Assembly (NCBI GenBank): GCA_002937585.1
Contig: PTKE01000007.1
Coordinates: 1 to 61,404 of the forward strand
Length of the DNA stretch: 61,404 nt
Source of the DNA: Alphaproteobacteria bacterium MarineAlpha9_Bin6
GTDB lineage: Bacteria; Pseudomonadota; Alphaproteobacteria; UBA7887
Direction: 5' to 3'
Below are positions 26,669 to 36,441 of the stretch, piece after piece. Numbering within the stretch: position 1 is the first letter of the stretch; every line of letters starts with the position of its first letter. A program made the position numbers and the translations under genes. Under the pieces are notes generated by a model that was given only the letters and a program-made list of their open reading frames with translations, was not told where the DNA came from and ran no database searches.

Positions 26669-27118
26669 CTAACGTCGAGCAGAAAAAAAGTTTTTGAGCA
26701 GACGACTAGCGCGTACTTCGTTGATCCCACCATAAACCTCAGGATGGTGATTACAGGTCGGTTGATCATATAAACGCGGGCCGTTTTCGACTCCACCACC
26801 CTTCGGGTCTTTTGCGCCAAAATAGAGTCGGCGGACGCGAGCGAAGGAAATCGCCTGAGCGCACATAGGACACGGTTCGAGGGTAACGTACAGATCACAG
26901 CCAGTAAGGCGGGGTGTACCGAGTTTCTCCGCTCCTGCACGCAGCACTAAAATTTCTGCGTGTGCCACTGGATCACAATACTGCTCGACTCTATTCCCGT
27001 CCGCCGCCAACTCTTTCCCCCTTCCGTCGACAAGCACCGCACCCACGGGAACCTCTCCTCGCTCGGATGACGCGTGCGCGAGTTCTAAGGCTCTTTCCAT
27101 GAACGTTTTCTGCGACAT
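26669..27118 (-). CDS. tadA: tRNA adenosine(34) deaminase TadA
   Basis: It deaminates wobble adenosine 34 of tRNA-Arg(ACG) to inosine. Zinc and catalytic motifs are HAEILVLRAG (HAE) and the EPCPMCAQA segment (PCxxC). The RLYFGAKDPKGGGVE and NHHPEVYGGI parts are typical of TadA. The length of 149 residues is normal. It is divergent from the C26 amidohydrolase gene. Confidence 0.95.
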   Translation of the reverse strand: MSQKTFMERALELAHASSERGEVPVGAVLVDGRGKELAADGNRVEQYCDPVAHAEILVLRAGAEKLGTPRLTGCDLYVTLEPCPMCAQAISFARVRRLYFGAKDPKGGGVENGPRLYDQPTCNHHPEVYGGINEVRASRLLKNFFSARR

Positions 27119-27202
27119 TCTGACACCCTGTCTGCTCCAGTTTTACATCTGGTTAAGAACACCAACATTGCACGGCAGTGCTCATAATATTATCCTGTGC
27201 CG

Positions 27203-27928
27203 ATGTTGTCTCCCTCGCACCAGCCAGTGATTGGCGTCACGCTGGATCGCGAACCGGCCGGCGGCTATTCAAAGTTTCCGTGGTATGCCGTACGCGAAAA
27301 TTATATGTGCGCGGTCTTACGCGCCGGGGGCCTTCCTGTAGCTCTGCCTCACGATGATCGAGTTGCTGATCAATACATGGACCTGGTGGATGGCATTCTA
27401 ATCACCGGTGGTGCATTCGACGTTGATCCGGAGCTGTTTGGACAATCCAGGCACAACAGCGTAACGACCGTCAAGCAACAACGCACTGTCTTTGAATTAG
27501 CTATAACCCGGACGGCGTTAGTGCGTGATGTCCCTATACTCGGTATTTGTGGTGGCGAGCAATTGCTTAACGTAGCGCTTGGAGGCAGCCTTATCCAACA
27601 CATCCCGGAGAAATCCGAGGGAACTCTTGCTCATGAGCAACCAAATTCAAGAGACCAAGCAGGCCACAGTGTCAGGATCATGCCGGGCACGTTCCTTCAT
27701 GATATTGTCGGTGCGGACGAAATTGAGGTAAATAGTGCTCACCATCAGGCTGTAGCAGAAGTAGGTCCAGCGGGCATTATCAACGCTCTCGCTCCCGATG
27801 GCATAATCGAGGGAATCGAGGAGCCAGCAAAGCGCTTTTGCGTCGGTGTACAGTGGCATCCAGAATTTCACGTATCGCCGGGTGATAGTAAATTATTCGC
27901 CGCTTTTGTCTCCGCCTGTCGAGGATGA
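27203..27928 (+). CDS. Gamma-glutamyl-gamma-aminobutyrate hydrolase family (peptidase C26)
   Basis: A class I glutamine-amidotransferase-fold hydrolase of the PuuD group. The nucleophile Cys is in ILGICGGEQLLNVALGG and the catalytic His/Glu are in GVQWHPEFH. N-terminal IGVTLDRE and DGILITGGAFDVDPELFG are characteristic. It probably cleaves a gamma-glutamyl amide; the true substrate is unknown. The track start is GTG at 27197, and the in-frame ATG at 27203 is used here. The stop overlaps the rluB start as ATGA. Confidence 0.9.
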   Translation: MLSPSHQPVIGVTLDREPAGGYSKFPWYAVRENYMCAVLRAGGLPVALPHDDRVADQYMDLVDGILITGGAFDVDPELFGQSRHNSVTTVKQQRTVFELAITRTALVRDVPILGICGGEQLLNVALGGSLIQHIPEKSEGTLAHEQPNSRDQAGHSVRIMPGTFLHDIVGADEIEVNSAHHQAVAEVGPAGIINALAPDGIIEGIEEPAKRFCVGVQWHPEFHVSPGDSKLFAAFVSACRG

Positions 27929-28650
27929 CCCAAAAAGGATCAGAACGGATAGCTAAGCGGCTTGCACGAGCCGGCCTTTGTTCACGACGAGAAGGAGAGC
28001 GTTGGATCTACGAAGGCCGCGTAACTGTAGACGGCACAGTACTTACCAGCCCAGCAATGACCGTCAGCATCCATTCGTCAATAAAGGTCGATGGAAAACT
28101 TATTCCCACACCCACGGAACCACGTCTTTGGCTATACCACAAGCCATGCGGGCTATTAACCACTCACCGCGATCCCCAAGGTCGGCCAACCGTTTTCAAT
28201 TCACTACCAGCTGAACTTCCCCGAATGATTTCCGTCGGACGTCTCGATATTAATTCGGAAGGACTTTTACTGCTCACCAACAATGGTGATTTAGCCCGTC
28301 GGTTAGAGCTGCCAGGTACGGGTCTGTTACGCCGGTACCGGGCACGTGTCCGTGGAAACTTAGATGGTTCAGAGCTCGAAACTCTCAAGAAAGGCATCAT
28401 CGTTAACGGTGTACACTATGGCCCCATATTTGCCACACTTGACCGCCAATTACGACGCAATGCCTGGTTGTCACTAACCCTGAGAGAAGGTAAAAATCGT
28501 GAAGTGCGGCGGGCTTTAAATCATCTTGGGCTTGATGTGAGCCGCCTCATCCGCATCGGTTACGGCCCATTTCAACTGGGCAAGTTGGCGCCACGAGGAC
28601 TCGCAGAGATCCCCCCTCAGCGAATTCAAAGATACACCAGTAGTCCATGA
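27925..28650 (+). CDS. rluB: 23S rRNA pseudouridine synthase, RluB/RsuA family
   Basis: An N-terminal S4 RNA-binding domain (RIAKRLARAGLCSRREGE, about residues 7-60) precedes the RsuA-type catalytic domain. The catalytic Asp lies in GRLDINSEGLLLLTNNGDL and the terminal LREGKNREVRRAL is conserved. RluB modifies U2605 of 23S rRNA; RluE or RsuA specificity cannot be excluded from motifs alone. It overlaps both neighbours by four bases (C26 hydrolase upstream, rsmD downstream), a tightly coupled three-gene unit. Confidence 0.92.
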   Translation: MTQKGSERIAKRLARAGLCSRREGERWIYEGRVTVDGTVLTSPAMTVSIHSSIKVDGKLIPTPTEPRLWLYHKPCGLLTTHRDPQGRPTVFNSLPAELPRMISVGRLDINSEGLLLLTNNGDLARRLELPGTGLLRRYRARVRGNLDGSELETLKKGIIVNGVHYGPIFATLDRQLRRNAWLSLTLREGKNREVRRALNHLGLDVSRLIRIGYGPFQLGKLAPRGLAEIPPQRIQRYTSSP

Positions 28651-29204
28651 GAATCATTGGAGGATTGTGGCGCAGACGTCGGCTTCTAGTGCCAGCAGGA
28701 CACGATATCCGTCCAACTGCCGACCGTACGCGTGAGTCCCTTTTTAGCATTTTAGAAAATTCAGGGAACTATGCGTGTTGGCCTTTAGCAGATGCGACTG
28801 TCCTTGATATTTTTGCCGGAACGGGCGCACTGGGACTCGAAGCATTGTCACGCGGTGCCAAACAAGCCGTTTTTATCGATGATAATGCTACATCGATTGC
28901 CACGGTCAATCACAACCTTGAGACACTAGAAGCAGCAGAGAGAGCAATAGTTCTTCTCCGAGACGCAACTCAGCCGGGTCCGTCCGTAGCAAGCGCAACC
29001 CTTGTGTTTCTTGACCCACCCTATCGCTCAGAGCTCGCAGAAAAGGCGCTGACTGCTCTTGTAAAAACTGGATGGCTGAATCCAGGCGCCTTAGCAATGG
29101 TGGAAACGGAAGAGAAAGAACTAATCATCCCACCCAGAAAGTTTACGCTCGTAGAAAAGCGTAATTGCGGCAATGCCAAACTCTGGTTTCTACGTTACTT
29201 CTGA
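28647..29204 (+). CDS. rsmD: 16S rRNA (guanine(966)-N2)-methyltransferase
   Basis: The RsmD start MRIIGGLWRRRRLLVP and RPTADRTRESLFSIL are followed by the SAM-binding motif LDIFAGTGALGLEALSRGA and the catalytic FLDPPYRSELAE motif (DPPY). It methylates G966 of 16S rRNA in the assembled 30S subunit. The length of 185 residues is normal. It is the last gene of the unit and converges on mutL. Confidence 0.95.
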   Translation: MRIIGGLWRRRRLLVPAGHDIRPTADRTRESLFSILENSGNYACWPLADATVLDIFAGTGALGLEALSRGAKQAVFIDDNATSIATVNHNLETLEAAERAIVLLRDATQPGPSVASATLVFLDPPYRSELAEKALTALVKTGWLNPGALAMVETEEKELIIPPRKFTLVEKRNCGNAKLWFLRYF

Positions 29205-29252
29205 AATCTGACGAACACAGAAAAAATGGAACTGCGCCGTCTTATTCATCAC

Positions 29253-31049
29253 TTAACGGCGACCAAAGAGACGTTCAATATCTACAAGTTTAAGTTCCAC
29301 ATAGGTTGGGCGACCATGATTGCACTGACCAGACCTGGGTGTGGACTCCATTTCGCGCAATAAAGCATTCATTTCTCTAACATTGAGCCGCCTCCCGGCG
29401 CGTACGCTCCCGTGGCAAGCCATGGTGCTGCATACGTCTTCAAGCCGCTCCTTTAGAGGAAGAGTAACGGAATAATCATCGATCGCATCTGCAAGATCCT
29501 GCACCAGTCCCACTATATCCACCTCGCCCAGCAGAGCTGGTGTCTCCCTAACTAACACCGCACCATCCCCGAAAGACTCTAGCACCAAACCTAACTCAGT
29601 TAGCTGTCCAGAACGTGCGCACAATTTATCTGCACGCTCCGGTTCGAGTTCCACAACTTCCGGAATTAGAAGCAGCTGCCGCGTGACCCCTTTTTCGGAG
29701 AGCGACCGCTTCATCCCCTCATAAACCAGCCTTTCGTGGGCAGCATGCTGATCGACTATTACCAACCCATCAGACGTTTGGGAAACAACATAGGTATCGT
29801 GAACTTGACCGCGCGCTGAACCCAGCGGGAAGTTATGGAAGACATCACTTTCTATCTCTTCATTATTAGTAACGGGCTCAGTTGGCGCCATTAAAGGTGC
29901 TTGATAGGCTGACGCAGCCTCTCGAGGACTCCGCCCCAAAGAACTGGGTGCTCCCGAAACAGAACGAGACTCTCCAATAGGTTCCGGGTGGACCGCTCCT
30001 AGTGCAGCCCGTGAGACGGTCGTGGAGGCACGATGCCCTGCGTCATCAAGGGCATGGCGAAGTGCTCCGACAACTAAACCACGTACCATACCGGGCTCTT
30101 GGAACCGTACCTCTGCTTTCGAAGGATGGACATTTACATCTACAGCCGACGGGGCCAATTCGATGAATAACGCTACCAAAGGATGGCGATCATGCGCCAA
30201 CAAACCAGAGTACGCGGCCCGCAAAGCCCCAAAGATCAGCTTGTCTCGCACAGGCCTTCCATTGACAAACAGGAACTGGAGACGAGCGTTGCCTCGGTTA
30301 AGCGTAGGCAAACCAGCGTAACCAGTCAGCCTGGCACCGTCTCGCTCAGCTTTGAGAGCGACGGCATTTTCAGCAAAATCCTTGCCCATTACCTCAGCAA
30401 GCCGGTTTAAACGCGCTTCCATTAACTCACCCTGGGCCGCATCGTAATGGAGCCGAGTTCGATCATCCGTGATCAACGTAAAAGTGATATCCGGCCGCAC
30501 CATGGCAAGTTGATTCACAACATCAACGGCCGCCATTGTTTCGGCTCGTGCAGTTTTCATAAATTTAAGCCGGGCAGGCGTGGCGAAAAATAAATCGCGA
30601 ACCTCAATTAAACTACCTTGACCAAAAGCCGCCGGCACAACTGCCCCGAGGGCACCGCCCTCCACTTCCAGCATCCAAGCTTGTTCGGCACCAATCCCGC
30701 GGCTGGTCAACGTCAATCGGCTGACGGCCCCAATAGCAGGCAGAGCCTCACCGCGGAAGCCAAGCCAACGAATCTCGGCGAGATCATCTCCTGGTAGCTT
30801 CGAAGTAACATGTCGACTGACCGCAAGTGGCAGCTCTTCCGGGGTCATGCCTCGCCCGTCATCCGTCACTGAGATTAGTGTTTTCCCGCCGTCGCGCAAT
30901 GCAATTAGAATGCGATTGGAATCGGCATCCACTGCATTTTCAACCAACTCCTTAATTACCGCCGCGGGGCGTTCTACCACTTCACCGGCAGCAATTCTGT
31001 TAACCAAACTCTCAGGTAAACGTCGAAGCTCTGGCATACCCGAACTCAT
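29253..31049 (-). CDS. mutL: DNA mismatch repair protein MutL
   Basis: The N-terminal GHKL ATPase has [32 protein letters not shown] and GFRGEAL. A variable linker spans about residues 340-410. The C-terminal dimerisation domain holds [12 protein letters not shown], the DQHA(x)2E(x)4E endonuclease motif, with ACHGSVRAG and [10 protein letters not shown]. MutL therefore looks like a nicking endonuclease of the MutH-independent kind. The length of 598 residues is normal. Its ATG overlaps the pgi stop by four bases. Confidence 0.96.
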   Translation of the reverse strand: MSSGMPELRRLPESLVNRIAAGEVVERPAAVIKELVENAVDADSNRILIALRDGGKTLISVTDDGRGMTPEELPLAVSRHVTSKLPGDDLAEIRWLGFRGEALPAIGAVSRLTLTSRGIGAEQAWMLEVEGGALGAVVPAAFGQGSLIEVRDLFFATPARLKFMKTARAETMAAVDVVNQLAMVRPDITFTLITDDRTRLHYDAAQGELMEARLNRLAEVMGKDFAENAVALKAERDGARLTGYAGLPTLNRGNARLQFLFVNGRPVRDKLIFGALRAAYSGLLAHDRHPLVALFIELAPSAVDVNVHPSKAEVRFQEPGMVRGLVVGALRHALDDAGHRASTTVSRAALGAVHPEPIGESRSVSGAPSSLGRSPREAASAYQAPLMAPTEPVTNNEEIESDVFHNFPLGSARGQVHDTYVVSQTSDGLVIVDQHAAHERLVYEGMKRSLSEKGVTRQLLLIPEVVELEPERADKLCARSGQLTELGLVLESFGDGAVLVRETPALLGEVDIVGLVQDLADAIDDYSVTLPLKERLEDVCSTMACHGSVRAGRRLNVREMNALLREMESTPRSGQCNHGRPTYVELKLVDIERLFGRR

Positions 31050-32344
31050 TTAAATTTTCCTAGATAATGACGAGCCAAACTTTTGCCGTGTTCGACAGCA
31101 GGCTGGTCGAAGGCGTTCAAACCTAAAAGATCCGCCGCAAGAATCACCTCCAACATAAAATGCATTAGAAGCGCGCCCAAAGTCTCTTCTGTTAAACTAT
31201 CAAGATGAAAACGCCGCACAGGCCGTCCCTTATCAATCAACGCTTGCGCTGTTGCCTGATACTCCGCTGCCATTAGATCGCCAATTGCGTGTCCATACAA
31301 ACCATCAACCGTCGGATCATCCGCTAACGAGAATTCAAGTCTCTTGCCCAACCCTAATGTGTCCGTTGTTATGAATGTGAACATTTTATCGGGTGGACCA
31401 TCGAGATAAAGCTGCAACTGGCTATGCTGGTCCACTGTCCCAAGTGCGTTGATCGGAGTGATACCAAAACCGTTTTTCCCAAGAGACTCGGCAAAAAGCT
31501 GCCGATGCCAGAGAGCAAAACTCTCCAAGCGATCACAATAAGGCATCAATACATTCACCGTGACACCGTGCTTTTTAGCCAGCCCCACTGCTAACGCCGC
31601 GCCGCATGCTGGTTCCGAATCTCGAGGTTGACGAGCTTCAAGGGTAGATCTCAGTACGGCTTGAGAACCTGCCAGCACCGCCTTGCTATCGATCCCGACG
31701 ATCATTGCTGGTAATTGCCCCACTAACGAAAGGACAGAAAAGCGCCCGCTTATGTCAGGGTCATGATCGAGAATACGCAGCGACAAACGTGTAGCATACT
31801 CTCTGAGCGGATTATTGCCGGGCTCTGTAATCACGATAAAATTCTCTGTTAGGGCCGCTTCCCCGACTAGCTTGGAAACAGCTGTCAAACAAATCAAAAA
31901 TTGGCCGATGGTGGAAGTTGTTTTGCCCGACTTGCTGATGGTAATAAACACCGTGCTCCTAAGATCGAGACGATCGAGCAAACGATCTAGGCTATGGGGG
32001 TCAATATTGTCAAAAAAATGAATCTGCGGTTCCCCTGGGCCACCACGCGGGTCTTCCGCCAACGCAGCAAGCGTGCGACCGCCAAGACTGGAACCGCCGG
32101 TACCAAGCACCACAACCTGCCCCGCACGGCAACGAATTTTATCTGCTAACTTAACTGCTGTACTCAATTGCCCGCCTGCGTTAGGCAAGTGCAACAACGG
32201 CAATTCGTGATTTTCGTATGCCTTCCGCAAACGATTTAGGGCAGGACTACAATCCTTTAATACATCTTCAAAGGCATGATCCGATAGCCGAGTTGTCCCG
32301 GGTTCGCGTGCGATGCAACCATTAATGTCCTGATGATAAATCAC
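31046..32344 (-). CDS. pgi: Glucose-6-phosphate isomerase, short alphaproteobacterial type
   Basis: It interconverts glucose-6-phosphate and fructose-6-phosphate. Visible motifs are [31 protein letters not shown] (phosphate binding), the segment [20 protein letters not shown] with the catalytic His region, and KSLARHYLG. At about 430 residues it is shorter than the E. coli enzyme (549), as is usual in related bacteria. The track start (32350) is a TTG. A GTG two codons later (32344) lies at a better distance from GAGG and is used here. It precedes mutL with an ATGA overlap. Confidence 0.93.
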   Translation of the reverse strand: MIYHQDINGCIAREPGTTRLSDHAFEDVLKDCSPALNRLRKAYENHELPLLHLPNAGGQLSTAVKLADKIRCRAGQVVVLGTGGSSLGGRTLAALAEDPRGGPGEPQIHFFDNIDPHSLDRLLDRLDLRSTVFITISKSGKTTSTIGQFLICLTAVSKLVGEAALTENFIVITEPGNNPLREYATRLSLRILDHDPDISGRFSVLSLVGQLPAMIVGIDSKAVLAGSQAVLRSTLEARQPRDSEPACGAALAVGLAKKHGVTVNVLMPYCDRLESFALWHRQLFAESLGKNGFGITPINALGTVDQHSQLQLYLDGPPDKMFTFITTDTLGLGKRLEFSLADDPTVDGLYGHAIGDLMAAEYQATAQALIDKGRPVRRFHLDSLTEETLGALLMHFMLEVILAADLLGLNAFDQPAVEHGKSLARHYLGKFK

Positions 32345-32538
32345 GCCCAACCACCCTCATAGTTTTTTGGCGGCTATGTAATATTTTGGTGCGTACTGGG
32401 ATATCAAGTCTTTGTCACTGCTTCAGTTCTTATCTTAAAAGTGTCTATCTATTACAATGGCGGGCTCGTCCTTTCCCAAAAACATGCTTCCCACTAAGAA
32501 GGCGCAGTGTGGCATGACAAAAACCGTCATTAAGACTA
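32345..32538. other. Gap between the DUF3035 lipoprotein and pgi
   Basis: This 194-base gap has no convincing coding frame and no recognisable terminator or promoter. The one listed minus-strand ORF that touches it shows no family signature and starts inside the lipoprotein region. In related genomes I recall peptidase genes here, so a deletion is possible, but nothing in the sequence proves it. Confidence 0.35.
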
Positions 32539-33081
32539 TTATTTGCGTCTGATTGTTGGAGATTCGCCATAGGTAACCGGCAATCCAGCAGCGGCATTTT
32601 CTCGCAGCCGCTCCGCTTCAGCGACCGGATCAATGATCAATGAGCTATCTGCATCACCCTGCCAAAACATTAAATCATCGACGAATCTGCCATCCTCAAC
32701 CATATAAATTCCATTTTCTCTATCAATAGTTTGACGGATCCTTGCATCAGTGTTGAGCGCCCCAGCACCTGCCAAAAGGGCTGTCTCTCCCTCGGAGCGA
32801 TCTGCTGCAGGCCCATCATCTAAACCCAAGAGAATGCGCTCGGCTTGCTGACGCAAATCGACATATTGGGCTTGTGCTGCTCCTGGCGTGGGCGGGCGCA
32901 AATCGAAATTTGGCGGTAAGGATAGAGGCGCCCGCTCCACGACGAGATATTCATCCGGACTTTGTTTCTCTATACCGAGCGTCTGCCGTGCTGCTTGTAA
33001 ACTGCATGCCGCTAGCCAACTGGCTGATACAGCCATCATGCAAGCCTCGAGCCAGTATCGTTGAAACCTACTGACATTCAT
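32539..33081 (-). CDS. DUF3035 outer-membrane lipoprotein, BamF-like
   Basis: The N-terminal signal peptide ends in a lipobox (SWLAACSLQ; Cys about residue 26), so the product is a lipoprotein. The next segment, DEYLVVERAPLSLPPNFDLRPP, is typical of DUF3035 proteins downstream of lspA in alphaproteobacteria, which have been linked to the outer-membrane assembly (BAM) complex as BamF. That link is recalled, not shown here. It overlaps lspA by four bases. The insulinase-type peptidase genes recalled as common neighbours are absent, and a 194-base spacer without a recognisable gene precedes pgi. Confidence 0.85.
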   Translation of the reverse strand: MNVSRFQRYWLEACMMAVSASWLAACSLQAARQTLGIEKQSPDEYLVVERAPLSLPPNFDLRPPTPGAAQAQYVDLRQQAERILLGLDDGPAADRSEGETALLAGAGALNTDARIRQTIDRENGIYMVEDGRFVDDLMFWQGDADSSLIIDPVAEAERLRENAAAGLPVTYGESPTIRRK

Positions 33082-33557
33082 TTTAGATCTAACTTACTGC
33101 GTCCATATCGTTCCAGCAATGATGCCAAGACAAAGAGAGCAACGCCAATAGTAATCGCACTATCCGCAACATTAAAGGCCGGCCAATGCCATCCGTAAAG
33201 GTGAAAATCCAAAAAATCCACCACCGCTTTATGGACCAACCGATCAATCACATTGGCGAATGCGCCACCAATAATCATACCCAATGCGGCACAGACAGAC
33301 CGGTTAGTGCTGTTAGCAAGCCATCGCATCAGAATTATTGATACAATCAGCGCTAAAGCTACCAAAATGTATCGGGTCAATTCACCTTCACTAGAGAAAA
33401 GCCCGAAACTTATTCCAGTATTCATAACTACGACTAGGTTAAGAAAGGGAGTGACAGGGACACCTTGGAACGGCCCAAGCACACTCAAGGTTATAATCTT
33501 GCTGACCTGGTCAACAACAATAACCAAGCCCGCAATAGCTAGACCAAAATAGAGCAT
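33078..33557 (-). CDS. lspA: Lipoprotein signal peptidase (signal peptidase II)
   Basis: A four-helix inner-membrane aspartyl protease that cleaves prolipoproteins. Signature segments are VDQVSKIITL, MNTGISFGLFS, the first catalytic Asp in GGAFANVIDRL and the second in FNVADSAITIG. The length of 159 residues is normal. It follows ileS after 17 bases, a classic pairing, and is followed with overlap by the DUF3035 lipoprotein, a likely substrate. Confidence 0.96.
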   Translation of the reverse strand: MLYFGLAIAGLVIVVDQVSKIITLSVLGPFQGVPVTPFLNLVVVMNTGISFGLFSSEGELTRYILVALALIVSIILMRWLANSTNRSVCAALGMIIGGAFANVIDRLVHKAVVDFLDFHLYGWHWPAFNVADSAITIGVALFVLASLLERYGRSKLDLK

Positions 33558-33574
33558 TCTTCAGCGCACGAGGA

Positions 33575-36382
33575 TCAAGACCCAACAGCCGATATACACC
33601 GTTCACATAAGCCCGGGCGATCAGTGCATAGACCCACACTGGCCAAATGTTGCCAACACCGGCTGCATTTTTTACCCTGCGCCATAGTCACTGTGACCGC
33701 GATGTCAGACACTTCGTCCAGCCTGAAACCTTCCGGCAGAGCCTTCTCCAACGACGATGATACTTCCGACGCGATTGCAAGTTCAGCCATATCCAGCGTG
33801 TCAGTTAAACGGGCGTCGGCAGGATCAGTGAGATAAATATGCACGGCTGCTTCAAGGCTAGAACCGATCCGTTTCTCCGTTCGTTCCACTTCAAGCGCGC
33901 CTGTCACGACACGACGAATTTCACGTACCCTGTTCCACCGTATGGCCAAATCCGGATCATGCCAAACAGTTGGAAGATCCGGAAAGAGACACAAGTGAAC
34001 ACTGTCATCCTTGGATGGAAAACGAGAAAGCCACGCCTCCTCGGAAGTGAAAGGCAAGGCCGGTGCCAGCCAGGCTGTTAAACAATTAAACAAATAGTCG
34101 AGCACAGTCCGAGCGGCACGCCGACGTTTGCTGCCGGATACATCACAATAAAGCGCGTCTTTTCGGACATCAAAATAGAATGCTGATAGATCTGTCGCAC
34201 AAAAATTATGTAAAGCACTGTAAAATGTGTGGAAGGAATAATCTCTGACGGCAGAACGCAGTGTCACATCTAGTTCCCCCAGGCGATGCAGAACCCAACG
34301 TTCCAGTTCTGGCATGTCTGCCAACGGCAATCGTTCCATTTCATCGAAATTATTCAAATTGCCCAATAAATAACGCAACGTGTTCCGGAGACGACGATAG
34401 TTATCAACCAATCCCTTAACAATTTCCGGCCCAATGCGCATGTCCTCAGTATAATCCGTGGTTGCAACCCAAAGACGAAGAATATCCGCTCCGCTTTGCT
34501 CAATTACGCGCTGAGGCGCAATGACATTGCCAAGCGATTTCGACATTTTTCGTCCCTCACCGTCCATAACAAAACCGTGCGTAAGAACCTCTCGGTATGG
34601 AGCACAACCTCTTGTACCGCAGGCCTCGAGAAGCGATGAGTGAAACCAACCGCGGTGTTGATCAGATCCCTCCAGATAGAGATTCGCGGGCCAAGTCTGA
34701 GTATCGTCCGGCTCAAGCACAAAACTATGAGTGGAACCCGAATCGAACCATACGTCGAGGATGTCCTTGACCTGACTATAATCTTTAGGATTGAGATCAG
34801 GACCTAGAAAGCGGGCTGGATCCGCGGTAAACCAGATGTCTGCACCATATTGTTCCACTTCCTTCGCAACACGCTCAATAACCTCTGGGTCACGCAACGG
34901 CTCATCAGTTTTCTTATGCACAAACACCGCAATTGGGACCCCCCAAGCACGCTGGCGCGACACACACCAGTCAGGCCGTGCCTCCACCATTGAACGGATA
35001 CGGTTGAGACCAGTCGCGGGAACCCATCGCGTTTCATCTATCGCACGGAGAGCAGTGGCCCGCAAACCAGATTCATCCATGCTGATAAACCACTGAGGTG
35101 TGTTTCGGAAAATTATTGGTTTTTTAGACCTCCATGAATGCGGATAAGAGTGAACATAGTTTTTGGTCGCAACCAACGCCCCAAATTCAGCAAGCTGCCG
35201 AATAACATCTGGATTCACCTTGTACACGTGTGCACCGCTAAATAACGGCACTTCTGGGAGGAATGAACCATTGTCACTGACAGTGTCAGGAACCTCAAGA
35301 CCATGTCGTTGGCCAAACTCAAAGTCATCCGCCCCATGACCCGGCGCAATGTGAACAAACCCTGTGCCCTGGTCAGTGGAAACGAAAGAACCAGCGTATA
35401 ATGGTGCTTCAGTGGCATACCCTGCATCAAAGAGGGGGTGATGGGTAAGGGTGCCCGAAAGATCCTCCCCACGCATGCTAGAAATCTGGCACCAGCTCTC
35501 AACTCCCGCGTGCTCAGCAACAGATTGAGCCAATGACTCGGCTATTACTACCCGCTCACCTTGACGCATTAGTGACTCAGGTCTGACAGCCTCGACCTCA
35601 TATACCCCGTATCCGATGTCAGCACCAAATGCGATTGCTCTATTACCAGGAATCGTCCACGGAGTGGTTGTCCAAATGATAATTGACGAACCCTCTAGCG
35701 CATCATTAAATCCCTTAATTACTGGAAAGCGCACGTAGATTGCCGTTGAGGTTATATCTTTATACTCGACCTCGGCTTCGGCCAATGCTGTCTGCTCAAC
35801 TGGTGACCACATCACCGGCTTAGCGCCCTTGTAGAGCCCGCCATTTAGTAAAAACTTACCCATCTCACGTACGATTTGAGCCTCCGCCTCAAAACTCATG
35901 GTCAGGTAGGGACGATCCCAAGCCCCGAGAACAGCAAGGCGTTTAAAGTCTGCCATTTGAGCGCTGATCCAATGATCAGCGTAAGCGCGGCACTCCTTGC
36001 GAAATTGGTCAACCGGAACAGTGTCCTTGGACTTCCCTTTCCGGCGATACTCCTGCTCAACTTGCCATTCGATGGGGAGTCCATGACAGTCCCAGCCTGG
36101 AATAAAGTGTGCGTCGTAGCCCATCATTTGCCGGCTGCGGTTAACCATATCCTTGAGAATTTTATTCATTGCGGTGCCGATATGAATCGGCCCGTTAGCG
36201 TAAGGTGGCCCATCATGCAAAATGAATTTTTCGCGACCTTTTGCGGCCTCGCGCAAGCGCGGCCATAAACGGATTTTTTCCCAGCGCGCGAGTAGTTTCG
36301 GCTCGCGAGCAGGCAATCCCGCTTTCATCGGAAAGTCAGTCCGAGGTAAAAATAACGTTGCTTTGTAGTCGGTATCTACCAT
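33575..36382 (-). CDS. ileS: Isoleucyl-tRNA synthetase
   Basis: Class I synthetase of 935 residues. The HIGH region reads GPIHIGTAMNKILKD, so the last His is Thr. The core motif GWDCHGLPIEWQVE, the editing domain (about residues 200-400), DVWFDSGSTHSF and the KMSKS loop GRKMSKSLGN are present. The C-terminus has a four-cysteine zinc site, CSRCWQ followed by CERC. Its ATG is at 36382; ribF lies 59 bases upstream on the same strand. It is followed by lspA. Confidence 0.97.
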   Translation of the reverse strand: MVDTDYKATLFLPRTDFPMKAGLPAREPKLLARWEKIRLWPRLREAAKGREKFILHDGPPYANGPIHIGTAMNKILKDMVNRSRQMMGYDAHFIPGWDCHGLPIEWQVEQEYRRKGKSKDTVPVDQFRKECRAYADHWISAQMADFKRLAVLGAWDRPYLTMSFEAEAQIVREMGKFLLNGGLYKGAKPVMWSPVEQTALAEAEVEYKDITSTAIYVRFPVIKGFNDALEGSSIIIWTTTPWTIPGNRAIAFGADIGYGVYEVEAVRPESLMRQGERVVIAESLAQSVAEHAGVESWCQISSMRGEDLSGTLTHHPLFDAGYATEAPLYAGSFVSTDQGTGFVHIAPGHGADDFEFGQRHGLEVPDTVSDNGSFLPEVPLFSGAHVYKVNPDVIRQLAEFGALVATKNYVHSYPHSWRSKKPIIFRNTPQWFISMDESGLRATALRAIDETRWVPATGLNRIRSMVEARPDWCVSRQRAWGVPIAVFVHKKTDEPLRDPEVIERVAKEVEQYGADIWFTADPARFLGPDLNPKDYSQVKDILDVWFDSGSTHSFVLEPDDTQTWPANLYLEGSDQHRGWFHSSLLEACGTRGCAPYREVLTHGFVMDGEGRKMSKSLGNVIAPQRVIEQSGADILRLWVATTDYTEDMRIGPEIVKGLVDNYRRLRNTLRYLLGNLNNFDEMERLPLADMPELERWVLHRLGELDVTLRSAVRDYSFHTFYSALHNFCATDLSAFYFDVRKDALYCDVSGSKRRRAARTVLDYLFNCLTAWLAPALPFTSEEAWLSRFPSKDDSVHLCLFPDLPTVWHDPDLAIRWNRVREIRRVVTGALEVERTEKRIGSSLEAAVHIYLTDPADARLTDTLDMAELAIASEVSSSLEKALPEGFRLDEVSDIAVTVTMAQGKKCSRCWQHLASVGLCTDRPGLCERCISAVGS

Positions 36383-36441
36383 GGTCTGCGTTTTATACGC
36401 GATCGATCAGCGCACGAAAGGTTTTTAAGTAAGCATTAACC

